From an actinobacterium LLX17 (GTDB lineage Bacteria; Actinomycetota; Actinomycetes; Propionibacteriales; Nocardioidaceae), in contig KI301992.1 in assembly GCA_000471045.1 (NCBI GenBank), positions 2,657,452 through 2,721,451 of the forward strand: a stretch of DNA of 64,000 bases. The letters are read 5' to 3'. Each line of letters starts with the position of its first letter. Within the stretch, counting starts at the first letter, position 1. Below, in pieces: positions 1-9,197 of the stretch. A model generated the notes under the pieces. The model saw only the letters and a program-made list of their open reading frames with translations. It ran no database searches and was not told the DNA's origin. Made by a program: the position numbers and the translations under genes.

Positions 1-1
1 C

Positions 2-28
2 TCGCCCAGGGTGGGCGGTTCCAGGTGA
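2..28 (+). CDS. Possible last codons of an upstream gene (partial)
   Basis: A reading frame open from the window edge ends in TGA at 26-28, overlapping the GTG of the next gene as GTGA. That overlap is the usual coupling pattern in this window. Only eight codons are visible, so nothing can be said about the product, and chance is a real alternative. Confidence 0.25.
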   Translation, partial: SPRVGGSR

Positions 29-525
29 CCCCGATCCCCGCGGACGTCGCGGTGCCACTGGCCGGAACCATCCTCGGCGTCGGCGGCGTGGTCGAGCTCG
101 TCGTGGCAGTCCGAGCGAGTCGGCGCGGCTGGTCCGACCAGGCCGCCCGGGCATCACACGCCGTGTCGCTGATCTTCGGCACCCTGGCGGTCGTGTCGCT
201 GGTCGCGCGGGGCTCGGGTGACGACGTCGCGGGGTGGCCGGCCTGGGCAGCGGCCGGTCTGCTCTCGGTCGTCGCGGGCGCCGTGGGGACGCGCGCCGCA
301 CGGCGCTCCGAGGATCGGCGGCGACCGCAGGCGGGCCCCCGCCTCCCGGCGCGGGCCAAGATCGCCGCGCTGCCCGAGTCGCTGCGCGAGGGGATCAGGC
401 GCGACCTGTCGACGGCGCTGGACGTGCTGGAGTCACGCGGTCTGGTCAGCGCGGCCGAGGCCGAACGTGCGCGCGAGGCCGAGCTCGGACTGCTGTCGAT
501 CGCCGTGTCCCAGCCGCGCCCCTGA
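25..525 (+). CDS. Small membrane protein of unknown function
   Basis: I do not recognise this 166-residue protein. Three hydrophobic stretches at about residues 9-29, 46-62 and 71-89 look like membrane helices. They are followed by a basic linker and a charged, probably helical C-terminal part (about 105-160) rich in Glu, Arg and Ala that would lie in the cytoplasm. The GTG start at the window edge overlaps a TGA, suggesting coupling to an upstream gene that is not visible. The gene converges on the small gene at 639-896 with a large inverted repeat between them. Confidence 0.6.
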   Translation: MTPIPADVAVPLAGTILGVGGVVELVVAVRASRRGWSDQAARASHAVSLIFGTLAVVSLVARGSGDDVAGWPAWAAAGLLSVVAGAVGTRAARRSEDRRRPQAGPRLPARAKIAALPESLREGIRRDLSTALDVLESRGLVSAAEAERAREAELGLLSIAVSQPRP

Positions 526-533
526 CTCCCCCG

Positions 534-618
534 GGGCGGTCAGCTGGCAACCCGTCCCCGCATCCGGCGGTGCGTCAGCAACCTTCTGGACGGCCGAGAG
601 GTTGCTGACTGACCGCCC
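534..618. repeat. Palindromic intergenic element, 31-bp pitch, also possible bidirectional terminator
   Basis: Between two convergent genes lie three modules beginning GGCGG: forward at 535, forward at 566 (31 bp later), and an inverted copy ending at 617. The second and third share GTCAGCAACCT, which forms a perfect 11-bp inverted repeat (574-584 with 599-609). An outer arm pairs GGGGCGGTCAG (533-543) with its complement (609-619). Pitch and layout match the 117-bp elements at 43694 and 48257, though the second half of the module differs. As RNA it could fold on either strand and end transcription from both sides. Confidence 0.6.
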
Positions 619-638
619 CGCGGGGTGAGGAGGGAGCG

Positions 639-896
639 TCAGCCGCCGAGGCTCTGGGCGGCGGTGGTGAGCGCGCCGGCCTCGTCGGCCAGCTGCTCGT
701 CGCTCGGGTCGTCGCCGAGGCGCTGCGCGAGGCTGTCGCGATCGGTGACCTCGAGGGCGCCGCGGTACTCATCGTTGTCGAGCTGGGCGGCGCCGACGAC
801 ATCGACCCGACCCTCGATCAGGACGAGCCTTGCGCCGGTTCCGGCGTCGAGGAGCGAGCGGAGGTGATCGGCCGTGATGGTCTGCGGTTCAGTCAT
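639..896 (-). CDS. Small acidic hypothetical protein
   Basis: An 85-residue acidic protein starting MTEPQTIT. An upstream in-frame ATG at 929 would add 11 residues of non-conserved appearance, so the start at 896 is preferred. No domain is recognised. The middle (VLIEGRVDVVGAAQLD) could be a short beta hairpin, and the C-terminal half is rich in Asp, Glu and Ala with probable helices. No signal peptide or membrane segment is visible. It converges on the membrane-protein gene to its left. Confidence 0.5.
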   Translation of the reverse strand: MTEPQTITADHLRSLLDAGTGARLVLIEGRVDVVGAAQLDNDEYRGALEVTDRDSLAQRLGDDPSDEQLADEAGALTTAAQSLGG

Positions 897-1038
897 GCCC
901 GAGGAGTTCCCCGGATGACAGAAGCTCAACCAAGGGCTCCACCGCGCGGGGCTCAGGGTTCTCTCAGGGGTCCGGCAGGGTCGAGGTCAGCGGCTCCCCC
1001 GATGTGGGAAGGGGCGTGGCGCCGCGAGAGTCGATCCC

Positions 1039-1962
1039 ATGATCACTGTGGAATCACTCAGCAAGTCGTACGGCGCCTTCCGAGCCGTCGACGACGTCAC
1101 CTTCACGGCGCGGCCGGGCCGCGTCACCGGCTTCCTCGGACCCAACGGCGCCGGCAAGTCCACGTCGATGCGCGTGATGGTCGGCCTCACCCCGCCGACG
1201 TCGGGTCGCGCCACCGTCTGCGGTCGCGCGTTCGCCGACCTGCCGAACCCCGGCCGCGAGGTCGGCGTCCTGCTCGACGCATCCGCCCAGCACGCCGGCC
1301 GCACCGGGCGCGAGATCCTGACCATCGCCCAGCGCACGATGGGACTGCCCAAGCGCCGGGTCGACGAGATGCTCGATCTGGTCAGCCTGTCGTCGGCCGA
1401 GGCCGACCGCCGGGTGCGCAACTACTCCCTCGGCATGCGCCAGCGGCTCGGCATCGCGACGGCCCTGCTCGGTGACCCCGAGGTCCTGATCCTCGACGAG
1501 CCGGCGAACGGTCTCGACCCCGCCGGCATCCGGTGGATGCGCGACCTGCTGCGCGGGCACGCCGACCTGGGCGCCACGGTGCTGCTGTCGTCGCACCTGC
1601 TGCACGAGATCGAGGTGATCGCCGACGACCTGGTGGTGATCGGCAACGGCCGCATCGTCGCGCAGGGCACGAAGAAGGAGCTGCTCGCCGCGGCCGGCAC
1701 CCTCGTGCGCACCCGCGAGGTCGCCGCCCTGTCGACCGCGCTCAGCAACGCCGGCGTGGCCCACACCGCCAGCGCCGCGACCGGCGGCGCCGATGCCCTG
1801 CGCGTCGAGGCCGAGGCCGAGCTGGTCGGCACGATCGCCCTCCAGTCGCAGGTCCCGCTCCTCGAGCTGCGCGCCGCGGAGGGCGCCGGCCTGGAGGAGA
1901 TGTTCCTCGAGCTGACCGCCGACGACCAGCGCGACATCCGCACCCAAGGAGCTGCAGCATGA
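1039..1962 (+). CDS. ABC transporter ATP-binding protein (exporter type)
   Basis: A 307-residue ATPase of the drug/antibiotic export type (CcmA/DrrA-like). Visible motifs are the Walker A loop GPNGAGKST at about residues 34-42, the signature YSLGMRQRL near 134-142, Walker B with LILDEP, and the switch His in SSHLLHE. The last ~90 residues form the extra C-terminal domain common in this subfamily. Its stop overlaps the start of the permease gene (ATGA at 1959-1962), so the two are translationally coupled and should form one exporter. The substrate cannot be read from the sequence. Confidence 0.92.
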   Translation: MITVESLSKSYGAFRAVDDVTFTARPGRVTGFLGPNGAGKSTSMRVMVGLTPPTSGRATVCGRAFADLPNPGREVGVLLDASAQHAGRTGREILTIAQRTMGLPKRRVDEMLDLVSLSSAEADRRVRNYSLGMRQRLGIATALLGDPEVLILDEPANGLDPAGIRWMRDLLRGHADLGATVLLSSHLLHEIEVIADDLVVIGNGRIVAQGTKKELLAAAGTLVRTREVAALSTALSNAGVAHTASAATGGADALRVEAEAELVGTIALQSQVPLLELRAAEGAGLEEMFLELTADDQRDIRTQGAAA

Positions 1963-2789
1963 CCACCCCCACCATTTCCGGCACCGACACCCTTCCCGGC
2001 ACCACCACCCCCACACGGCGTCCGGACCACCCCACGCCGACACCCATCCCGTTCGCCCGCATCGTGTCGGTCGAGCTGCGCAAGTGCTTCAACACCCGCG
2101 CCGGCTTCTGGCTCATGGCCAGCATCGCCATCGCCGGAGTGCTCGCGACCACCGCCGTCCTGCTGTGGGCCCCGGACTCCGAGCTCACGTTCTCGACGTT
2201 CGCGTCGGCGATCGGCTTCCCGATGGCGACGATCCTCCCGATCATCGCGGTCCTGCTGGTCACCAGCGAGTGGAGCCAGCGCAGCGGCCTCACGACCTTC
2301 ACGCTCGTGCCCCACCGCGGTCGGGCGATCGCGGCGAAGGCCGTCGTGACGGTGGGCATCAGCATCGCGTCGATGCTGCTGGCCATGCTGTTCGGCGTCG
2401 TCGGCACCCTTGGCGGGTCGGCGCTGCTCGACATCGACCCGGTGTGGGACGCCACCACGATCGACCTCGCCAACATCCTGCTGGCGCAGACACTGGGAAT
2501 GCTCGTCGGCTTCATGCTGGGTGTCGTCATCCGGCACTCGGCCGGCGCGATCGTCGCCTACTTCGTGTTCTCGTTCGTGCTGACGGGGCTGTCGGAGCTG
2601 CTGGCCTCGACGCAGGAGTGGTTCACCGACCTGCAGCCCTGGGTCGACTTCACCTACGCGCAGAGCGCCTTGTTCAACGGGTCGCTCGACTCAGAGCAGT
2701 GGGCGCACCTGGGCGTCACCAGCGTGGTGTGGCTCGTCCTGCCGATGATCCTCGGCCTGTGGGCGCTGATGCGCTCCGAGGTGAAGTAG
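1959..2789 (+). CDS. ABC transporter permease
   Basis: A 276-residue ABC-2-type permease. After a Thr/Pro-rich cytoplasmic tail (1-35) come about six membrane segments beginning near residue 50. The ATG overlapping the ATPase stop is chosen; the reading frame stays open further upstream but lies inside the ATPase gene. A strong hairpin terminator follows at once. It is the membrane partner of the preceding ATPase; the pair resembles bacitracin/lantibiotic or multidrug exporters, but no immunity or biosynthetic gene is nearby. Confidence 0.88.
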   Translation: MTTPTISGTDTLPGTTTPTRRPDHPTPTPIPFARIVSVELRKCFNTRAGFWLMASIAIAGVLATTAVLLWAPDSELTFSTFASAIGFPMATILPIIAVLLVTSEWSQRSGLTTFTLVPHRGRAIAAKAVVTVGISIASMLLAMLFGVVGTLGGSALLDIDPVWDATTIDLANILLAQTLGMLVGFMLGVVIRHSAGAIVAYFVFSFVLTGLSELLASTQEWFTDLQPWVDFTYAQSALFNGSLDSEQWAHLGVTSVVWLVLPMILGLWALMRSEVK

Positions 2790-2800
2790 CCACCTCGACA

Positions 2801-2844
2801 ACGACGAAGCCCGGACCCACAGCAGTGGGTCCGGGCTTCGTCGT
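2801..2844. terminator. Strong bidirectional hairpin terminator
   Basis: A perfect 20-bp stem (2801-2820 with 2825-2844) around the loop AGCA. It lies between the ABC permease on the plus strand and the tRNA-Arg on the minus strand, so it can stop transcription from both. There is no U-tract, as is usual in very G+C-rich actinobacteria. Confidence 0.88.
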
Positions 2845-2850
2845 GGCTGG

Positions 2851-2923
2851 TGCGCCCGAAGGGATTCGAACCCCTAACCTTCTGATCCGTAGTCAGATGC
2901 TCTATCCGTTGAGCTACGGGCGC
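2851..2923 (-). tRNA. tRNA-Arg (anticodon ACG)
   Basis: A full cloverleaf can be drawn on the minus strand: acceptor stem GCGCCCG/CGGGCGC, D arm GCTC/GAGC, anticodon stem TCTGA/TCAGA with loop CTACGGA, and T loop TTCGAAT. The anticodon is ACG; A34 would be edited to inosine to read CGN codons. CCA is encoded next (2848-2850). A TAGACT box 28 bases upstream (2951-2956) may be its -10. Confidence 0.96.
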
Positions 2924-3126
2924 GCCCCTCGTTCTCACGAGGACTCCGAGAGTCTAGCCCAGAGTGCCGGCCATCCCCGAATCAGGTCGCCCGACAACAT
3001 CACACCCGGGGATTCCGGCCCTGAGGGGGCACCACAGGCCTCCAACGCGTACAGTCATCGAATCGTCGAGCCGTCGGCGAAACGCCCACCCATCAGCTAC
3101 CCGGCCGCCAGATTCGGACCGGGAGT

Positions 3127-3149
3127 GCGACGCCATGCGCTGGCGTCGC
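3127..3149 (+). promoter_or_regulatory. 5'-leader hairpin just before the pckG ribosome binding site
   Basis: A perfect 9-bp inverted repeat GCGACGCCA-N5-TGGCGTCGC ends six bases before the GGAGG ribosome binding site (3156-3160) of the PEP carboxykinase gene. A TACAGT box at 3050-3055 would place it in a ~110-base leader. It could influence ribosome access or mRNA stability; that role is inference. Confidence 0.4.
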
Positions 3150-3170
3150 GATGCAGGAGGAAACGTCCAG

Positions 3171-4991
<1,821 letters not shown>

Positions 4992-5008
4992 GCCCGGCGA
5001 AGTTCGTT

Positions 5009-5049
5009 CACGCATGGCCCGTTCCCGCCCAGGGGACGGGCCATGCGTG
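5009..5049. terminator. Terminator after pckG
   Basis: A long hairpin with arms CACGCATGGCCCGT (5009-5022) and ACGGGCCATGCGTG (5036-5049) follows the pckG stop by 18 bases. It separates pckG from the permease gene, which has its own promoter. Confidence 0.85.
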
Positions 5050-5088
5050 TTCACACCGCGCCCTTGGATGATGGGGACGACGAAGGCC

Positions 5089-5094
5089 TAGGAT
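5089..5094 (+). promoter_or_regulatory. -10 box for a leaderless permease transcript
   Basis: TAGGAT lies six bases before the GTG at 5101, with a possible -35 TTGGAT at 5064-5069 (19-bp spacer). Transcription would begin at the start codon. Confidence 0.55.
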
Positions 5095-5100
5095 CAAACC

Positions 5101-6363
5101 GTGGCCGCCGACGACCTAGCCCGGCGGCTGGGGACCGGCGACGCCGTGGTCATAGGCGTCGGGTCCATGATCGGGGCCGGTGTCTTCGCCGCCTTCGCTC
5201 CCGCCGCTGCTGCCGCCGGTGCCGGGCTGCTGGTCGGGCTCCTCATCGCCGCAGTCATCGCCTACTGCAACGCGACGGCCACGGCCCAGCTCGCCGCGCA
5301 GTACCCCACCTCCGGTGGCGTCTACGTCTACGGCCGCGAGCGCCTCGGCGAGTGGTCCGGCTTCCTGGCCGGGTGGGGCTTCGTCATCGGCAAGACCGCC
5401 AGCTGCGCGGCCATGGCGCTGACATTCGCCGCGTACGCCGTGCCGTCGGACTGGCAGCGCCCCACCGCAGCCGCCGCCGTCATCGCCCTCGCGGCTGTCA
5501 ACTACCGCGGCATCACCCGCACGGCACGCCTGACCCGCGTGATCGTGGCCGTCGTGCTCGTCGCGCTCGCCGTCGCGGTGCTCGCAGCCTGGAGCGGGCC
5601 GGGCTCGGCTGACGTCGTCGGGCTGTCCGACGTGCTCGACGACGCGCGGGCCGACTGGTACGGCGTGCTGCAAGCGGCCGGGCTGCTGTTCTTCGCCTTC
5701 GCCGGGTACGCGCGCATCGCCACGCTGGGTGAGGAAGTGCGCGACCCCGCGCGCACGATCCCCCGGGCCGTCGCCCTGGCGCTCGGATTCGTGGTGGTCG
5801 TCTACGCGGTCGTCGCCGTGACGGTGCTGGCCGTGCTGGGTGGTGACGGCGTGGCCGACACGCCCGTGCCGCTCGTCGCGGCGGTCGACGCCGGCAGCTG
5901 GGACTGGGCCGGCCCCGTCGTGCGGGTCGGCGCCGCCGCGGCAGCCCTCGGCGCACTCCTCGCCCTCGTGGCCGGGGTGGGCCGCACCACGATGGCGATG
6001 GCCCGCAACGACGACCTGCCGCGCTGGCTGGCCGCGGTGCACCCGCGACACCGCGTGCCGCACCACGCCGAGGTCGCACTGGCGGCCGTCGTGGTGGTGG
6101 CGGTGCTGACGGTCGACCTGCGGGAGGCGATCGGGTTCTCGTCGTTCGGCGTGCTGCTCTACTACTTGGTGGCCAACGTCGCCGCCATCACGCAGCAGCG
6201 GTCCGACCGCCGCCACCCACGCGCCCTCCAGGTGCTGGGCGCAGTCGGGTGCGTGGTGCTGGTCGCGACGCTCCCGCCGCTCTCGGTGCTCACCGGGCTG
6301 GCCGTGCTTGCGGTCGGCATCGCCTACCGTCTGCTCACCCGCCGCACGTTCGGCGGTTCCTGA
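5101..6363 (+). CDS. APC-family amino-acid permease
   Basis: A 420-residue secondary transporter of the amino acid-polyamine-organocation superfamily in the cytoplasmic membrane. The first helix carries the family motif GVGSMIGAGVF (unwound substrate-binding segment) and is followed by PTSGGVYVYGRERLGEWSGF, the typical APC loop. About twelve membrane segments can be counted. The GTG start has no ribosome binding site but has a -10 box six bases upstream, so it is probably leaderless. The substrate is not predictable; no amino-acid catabolic gene is adjacent. It converges on the HxlR regulator with only six bases between the stops. Confidence 0.88.
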   Translation: MAADDLARRLGTGDAVVIGVGSMIGAGVFAAFAPAAAAAGAGLLVGLLIAAVIAYCNATATAQLAAQYPTSGGVYVYGRERLGEWSGFLAGWGFVIGKTASCAAMALTFAAYAVPSDWQRPTAAAAVIALAAVNYRGITRTARLTRVIVAVVLVALAVAVLAAWSGPGSADVVGLSDVLDDARADWYGVLQAAGLLFFAFAGYARIATLGEEVRDPARTIPRAVALALGFVVVVYAVVAVTVLAVLGGDGVADTPVPLVAAVDAGSWDWAGPVVRVGAAAAALGALLALVAGVGRTTMAMARNDDLPRWLAAVHPRHRVPHHAEVALAAVVVVAVLTVDLREAIGFSSFGVLLYYLVANVAAITQQRSDRRHPRALQVLGAVGCVVLVATLPPLSVLTGLAVLAVGIAYRLLTRRTFGGS

Positions 6364-6369
6364 CGGCCG

Positions 6370-7299
6370 TCACCGAAGATCGGTGTCCGGCAGTGTCCCC
6401 TCACAGTGGCCACAGCGGAACCGCGGAAGGAACCGCTCGCCACACGGACGGTGCGTCTGGATCAACGCCGGTCCCTCGGGCGCGGCGAACCATCTCTCGG
6501 ACCAGTCCCCGAACGCGCTGAGGACCGGGAACAGACCGTGACCCTTCTCGGTCAACCTGTGCTCGGCCCGGTGAGAGCGCTGTCCGTCCTGCGTCGCCGT
6601 CAACACTCCGATCGAGCCGAGCACCTTCAGGCGATGCGAGACGACCGCCGGCGGCGCACTCAGGTTCGCCTCGAAGTCGGTGAAACGCCTGACGCCCCGG
6701 AAGGCTGCGCAGATGACAGCAGCTGACCACCGATCACCGAACAACATCATCGCCTGCCGGGACTCCAGTGAGGTGGTGGCTCCTACCCTGAGCTCCGGAC
6801 GGCGCCGCGTAACCGCCTCCGGTGACGAGCGACGCCACGAACCGCTGGGTCCCCACTCAGCCACGACGTCCCTCGCCGTCGCCGGCATACGGCAGGCGCG
6901 ACAGGTGAGCACGGGGGACGCGTCACGTCCACACGCCGGGTGCCGCGCGACCGCCTCGTCGCCGATGCCGTCGGGCGTCCAGCGCTTCTCCCAGTCACTG
7001 AGCGTCAACATGCCCACCGACAACGTGCGAGACCGCCTCGTGGTCAGATACTCGGCACGCACCGGCCTGTCCTGGTAGACGTGCCTCTCCAGCAGGCCCT
7101 GCTCCGTCAGACGCGTCAGACGGCTGGTGAGCACGGAGTTCGAGATCGGCAGCGCCTCCTTGAACTGGCTGTACCGCGTCTCGCCGGAGAGCGCTTGTCG
7201 GAGCACGAGAAGTGTCCACTCGTCGGCGAGGAGTCCGAGGGTCCTGCCAATGGCGTTCGTGCCCCCGGCCTTGAGCTCGATCGGTTGGTCTCGGGTCAT
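6370..7299 (-). CDS. Tandem-duplicated HxlR-type transcription regulator with two Cys motifs
   Basis: A 309-residue protein made of two HxlR winged-helix domains, about twice the usual family length. Domain 1 (~15-108) has the HxlR features LADEWTLLVLR, RYSQF and SNSVLTSRLTRL. Domain 2 (~180-285) repeats them as FGDRWSAAVI, RRFTDF and VVSHRLKVL. Each ends in a similar Cys cluster, HPACG-N7-TCRAC (~120-135) and HRPCG-N7-RCGHC (~286-301), which could hold a metal. It lies 79 bases downstream of the MFS pump on the same strand and may control it. HxlR proteins often sense aldehydes or electrophiles; that is family knowledge, not shown here. Confidence 0.85.
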   Translation of the reverse strand: MTRDQPIELKAGGTNAIGRTLGLLADEWTLLVLRQALSGETRYSQFKEALPISNSVLTSRLTRLTEQGLLERHVYQDRPVRAEYLTTRRSRTLSVGMLTLSDWEKRWTPDGIGDEAVARHPACGRDASPVLTCRACRMPATARDVVAEWGPSGSWRRSSPEAVTRRRPELRVGATTSLESRQAMMLFGDRWSAAVICAAFRGVRRFTDFEANLSAPPAVVSHRLKVLGSIGVLTATQDGQRSHRAEHRLTEKGHGLFPVLSAFGDWSERWFAAPEGPALIQTHRPCGERFLPRFRCGHCEGTLPDTDLR

Positions 7300-7378
7300 G
7301 CCGCCTGCCGATCTTGTCGACGTCCTACCGCGCTCGTCATCGTCTCGACAGTCTGCCAGTGGCGCGTCCGGCGGGAGC

Positions 7379-8836
7379 TCAGGCAGGGACGCTGGTGCGG
7401 GAGGTCGGCGTGACGTGCAGCGGAGCGCGCTCCAGCTCGCCCTCGTACCGCCGGCCGGTGAGCCGCGGGATCAGCGCGGACGCCACGGCGCACAGCACCA
7501 TGACGCCGGCCAGCACGGTGAAGCCGGTCGTGTAGCCGGCCTCGCGGGGCAGGTCGTCGGCCGTCAGGTGAGCCGTGACGATCGTCGACATGACGGCCGA
7601 GCCCACCGCCCCGCCGATCGTGCGGATGTTGGCGTTCATGCCACTGGCCACACCCGTCTGCTCCGGCGAGACGGCCGCGACCACCAGTCCGGCCAGGGAG
7701 GCGAAGACGATCCCGATGCCGAGGCCGGTGAGGGTGATGCCCACGACGACCTCGCCGGTCGTGGAGTGGGCGACCGCGATGACGACCAGACCGATCGCGC
7801 CGGTGAGGCTGCCCACGATCACGACGGTGCGCGGACCGATGACCCGGGCGATCGGTCCGATCACCAGGCCCATCAAGAAGCTGGCGATCGCCATCGGCAG
7901 CATCAGGTAGCCCGACTCCTCGACGCTGGCGCCGAGCCCGTAGCCCGACGACGTCGGCGTCTGCAGCAGCTGCGGCAGGAAGCCGAACGACGCGTACATC
8001 GCCACGCCGACGAGGAGCGCCACCAGGTTCGGGGCCCACACAGCGCGGCGCGACATCATCCGCATGTCGACGAGCGGCACGGGCACCCGCAGCTCGAGTC
8101 GCACCCACACGACCACCAGCACCGCGGCGGCGACGAGCAGGCCGATCACCTCCGGCGAGGCCCAGCCCCAGCGGGGCGCCTGGCTGACGCCGAGCAGCAG
8201 GCAGACGAGCCACGCCGACAGCAGCAGCGCCGGGATCACCGGCACTCGGCCGGGGGTGCGCACGGGCGACTCCGGCACGACCAGCACCGCCACCAGCGCG
8301 GCGACCGCCGTGACGATCATCGGCGCCCAGAACAGCCAGGCGTAGCCGAGCCCGTTCACGAGCGGGCCGGCCAGCACGATGCCGGCGCCGAAGCCGACCG
8401 CGCCGAGGGAGGAGATGACGCTGAGCGCGCTGCTCAGGCGCCGGTGCGGCATCTCGTCGCGGATGATGCCGAAGGCCAGGGGGAACACGCCACCGCCGGC
8501 GCCCTGCACGACGCGCGCCGCGACCATGACCTCGATCGTCGGAGCGAGCGCGGCCACGAGCGATCCCAGCGACAGCATCAGCAGGGACACGACGAGCATG
8601 CGCTTCTTGCCGACGGCGTCGCCCACCCGGCCGAGGATCGGCGTGAAGACCGAGGCCGACAGCAGGTAGGCGGTCAGGACCCAGGTGACGGTGGACTGGT
8701 CGGTGTCGAGCTCGGTCGCGATGCGCGGCAGCACCGGGACGGTCAGCGACTGCATGAGGGCGAAGGAGCCGACCGCGACCGCCAGCACCGCGAAGGTGAC
8801 CCAGTGGTGAGTGCGTCGCTCGGTCGTGCCACCCAC
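7379..8836 (-). CDS. MFS drug exporter (DHA2-like, about 14 helices)
   Basis: A 485-residue major facilitator protein in the membrane. Motif A in the loop after helix 2 reads GRVGDAVGKKR. The helix-4/5 area ARVVQGAGGGVFPLAFG is typical of proton-driven drug efflux pumps. About fourteen hydrophobic segments are present. The GTG start is followed by a short polar head (MGGTTERRTHH). The HxlR regulator follows on the same strand, which suggests a pump-plus-regulator pair. A short palindrome in the upstream region is a candidate operator. Confidence 0.88.
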   Translation of the reverse strand: MGGTTERRTHHWVTFAVLAVAVGSFALMQSLTVPVLPRIATELDTDQSTVTWVLTAYLLSASVFTPILGRVGDAVGKKRMLVVSLLMLSLGSLVAALAPTIEVMVAARVVQGAGGGVFPLAFGIIRDEMPHRRLSSALSVISSLGAVGFGAGIVLAGPLVNGLGYAWLFWAPMIVTAVAALVAVLVVPESPVRTPGRVPVIPALLLSAWLVCLLLGVSQAPRWGWASPEVIGLLVAAAVLVVVWVRLELRVPVPLVDMRMMSRRAVWAPNLVALLVGVAMYASFGFLPQLLQTPTSSGYGLGASVEESGYLMLPMAIASFLMGLVIGPIARVIGPRTVVIVGSLTGAIGLVVIAVAHSTTGEVVVGITLTGLGIGIVFASLAGLVVAAVSPEQTGVASGMNANIRTIGGAVGSAVMSTIVTAHLTADDLPREAGYTTGFTVLAGVMVLCAVASALIPRLTGRRYEGELERAPLHVTPTSRTSVPA

Positions 8837-8864
8837 GTCTGACCCCTGCTCCCGCTCCCGGCCC

Positions 8865-8880
8865 GACGCATGGTTGCGTC
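8865..8880. promoter_or_regulatory. Candidate operator for the MFS pump
   Basis: A perfect inverted repeat GACGCA-N4-TGCGTC lies 28 bases upstream of the pump start. Its outer end continues into TTGACG on the pump strand, a possible -35. The nearby HxlR protein is the obvious candidate to bind it. Confidence 0.4.
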
Positions 8881-8917
8881 AAGCAATTACCTACCGTCAC
8901 GATGCTAACCGGACCGC

Positions 8918-8942
8918 GGTCATCGGACCTGTCCGGATGACC
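8918..8942. promoter_or_regulatory. Imperfect palindrome of unknown role
   Basis: GGTCATC-GGAC, two bases, then GTCC-GGATGACC: the two arms match except for one bulged base. It sits mid-way between divergent genes and could be an operator for either. Confidence 0.3.
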
Positions 8943-9197
8943 GATCCGTGACGTGTCATCGATCTCGTCCGGTCGCGACCCGCCCGCGCGGAAGACGCCC
9001 CACCGTGCTCCCGCGCAGGTCAGAGCGCTGTCGGCCGGCGGACCCTACACCCAGACCGGAGCCGATCAGCGGATCCGACACGGTGTCGCGTCGCCGACGA
9101 GGTCATGACAAGCACGTGACGCCCGTAACGTCCCGTGGGCCTTCTCGTTCTCTCTCACGTAGTTCGAATCTCGGCAACTTGGGAAAGGGGTGGCGGC

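Larger units (their letters stand above)
8837..9197. other. 361-bp divergent intergenic region
   Basis: No gene is visible between the MFS pump (leftward) and the glycosyltransferase (rightward). It holds a GACGCA/TGCGTC palindrome near the pump and an imperfect palindrome at 8918-8942. Both promoters are presumably here, but no convincing pair of boxes can be assigned to the glycan operon. Confidence 0.6.

Noticed and set aside
2964..3170. N-terminal extension of PEP carboxykinase to 2964
   Set aside because: The extension has no family similarity and would include the leader hairpin; GGAGG precedes ATG 3171.
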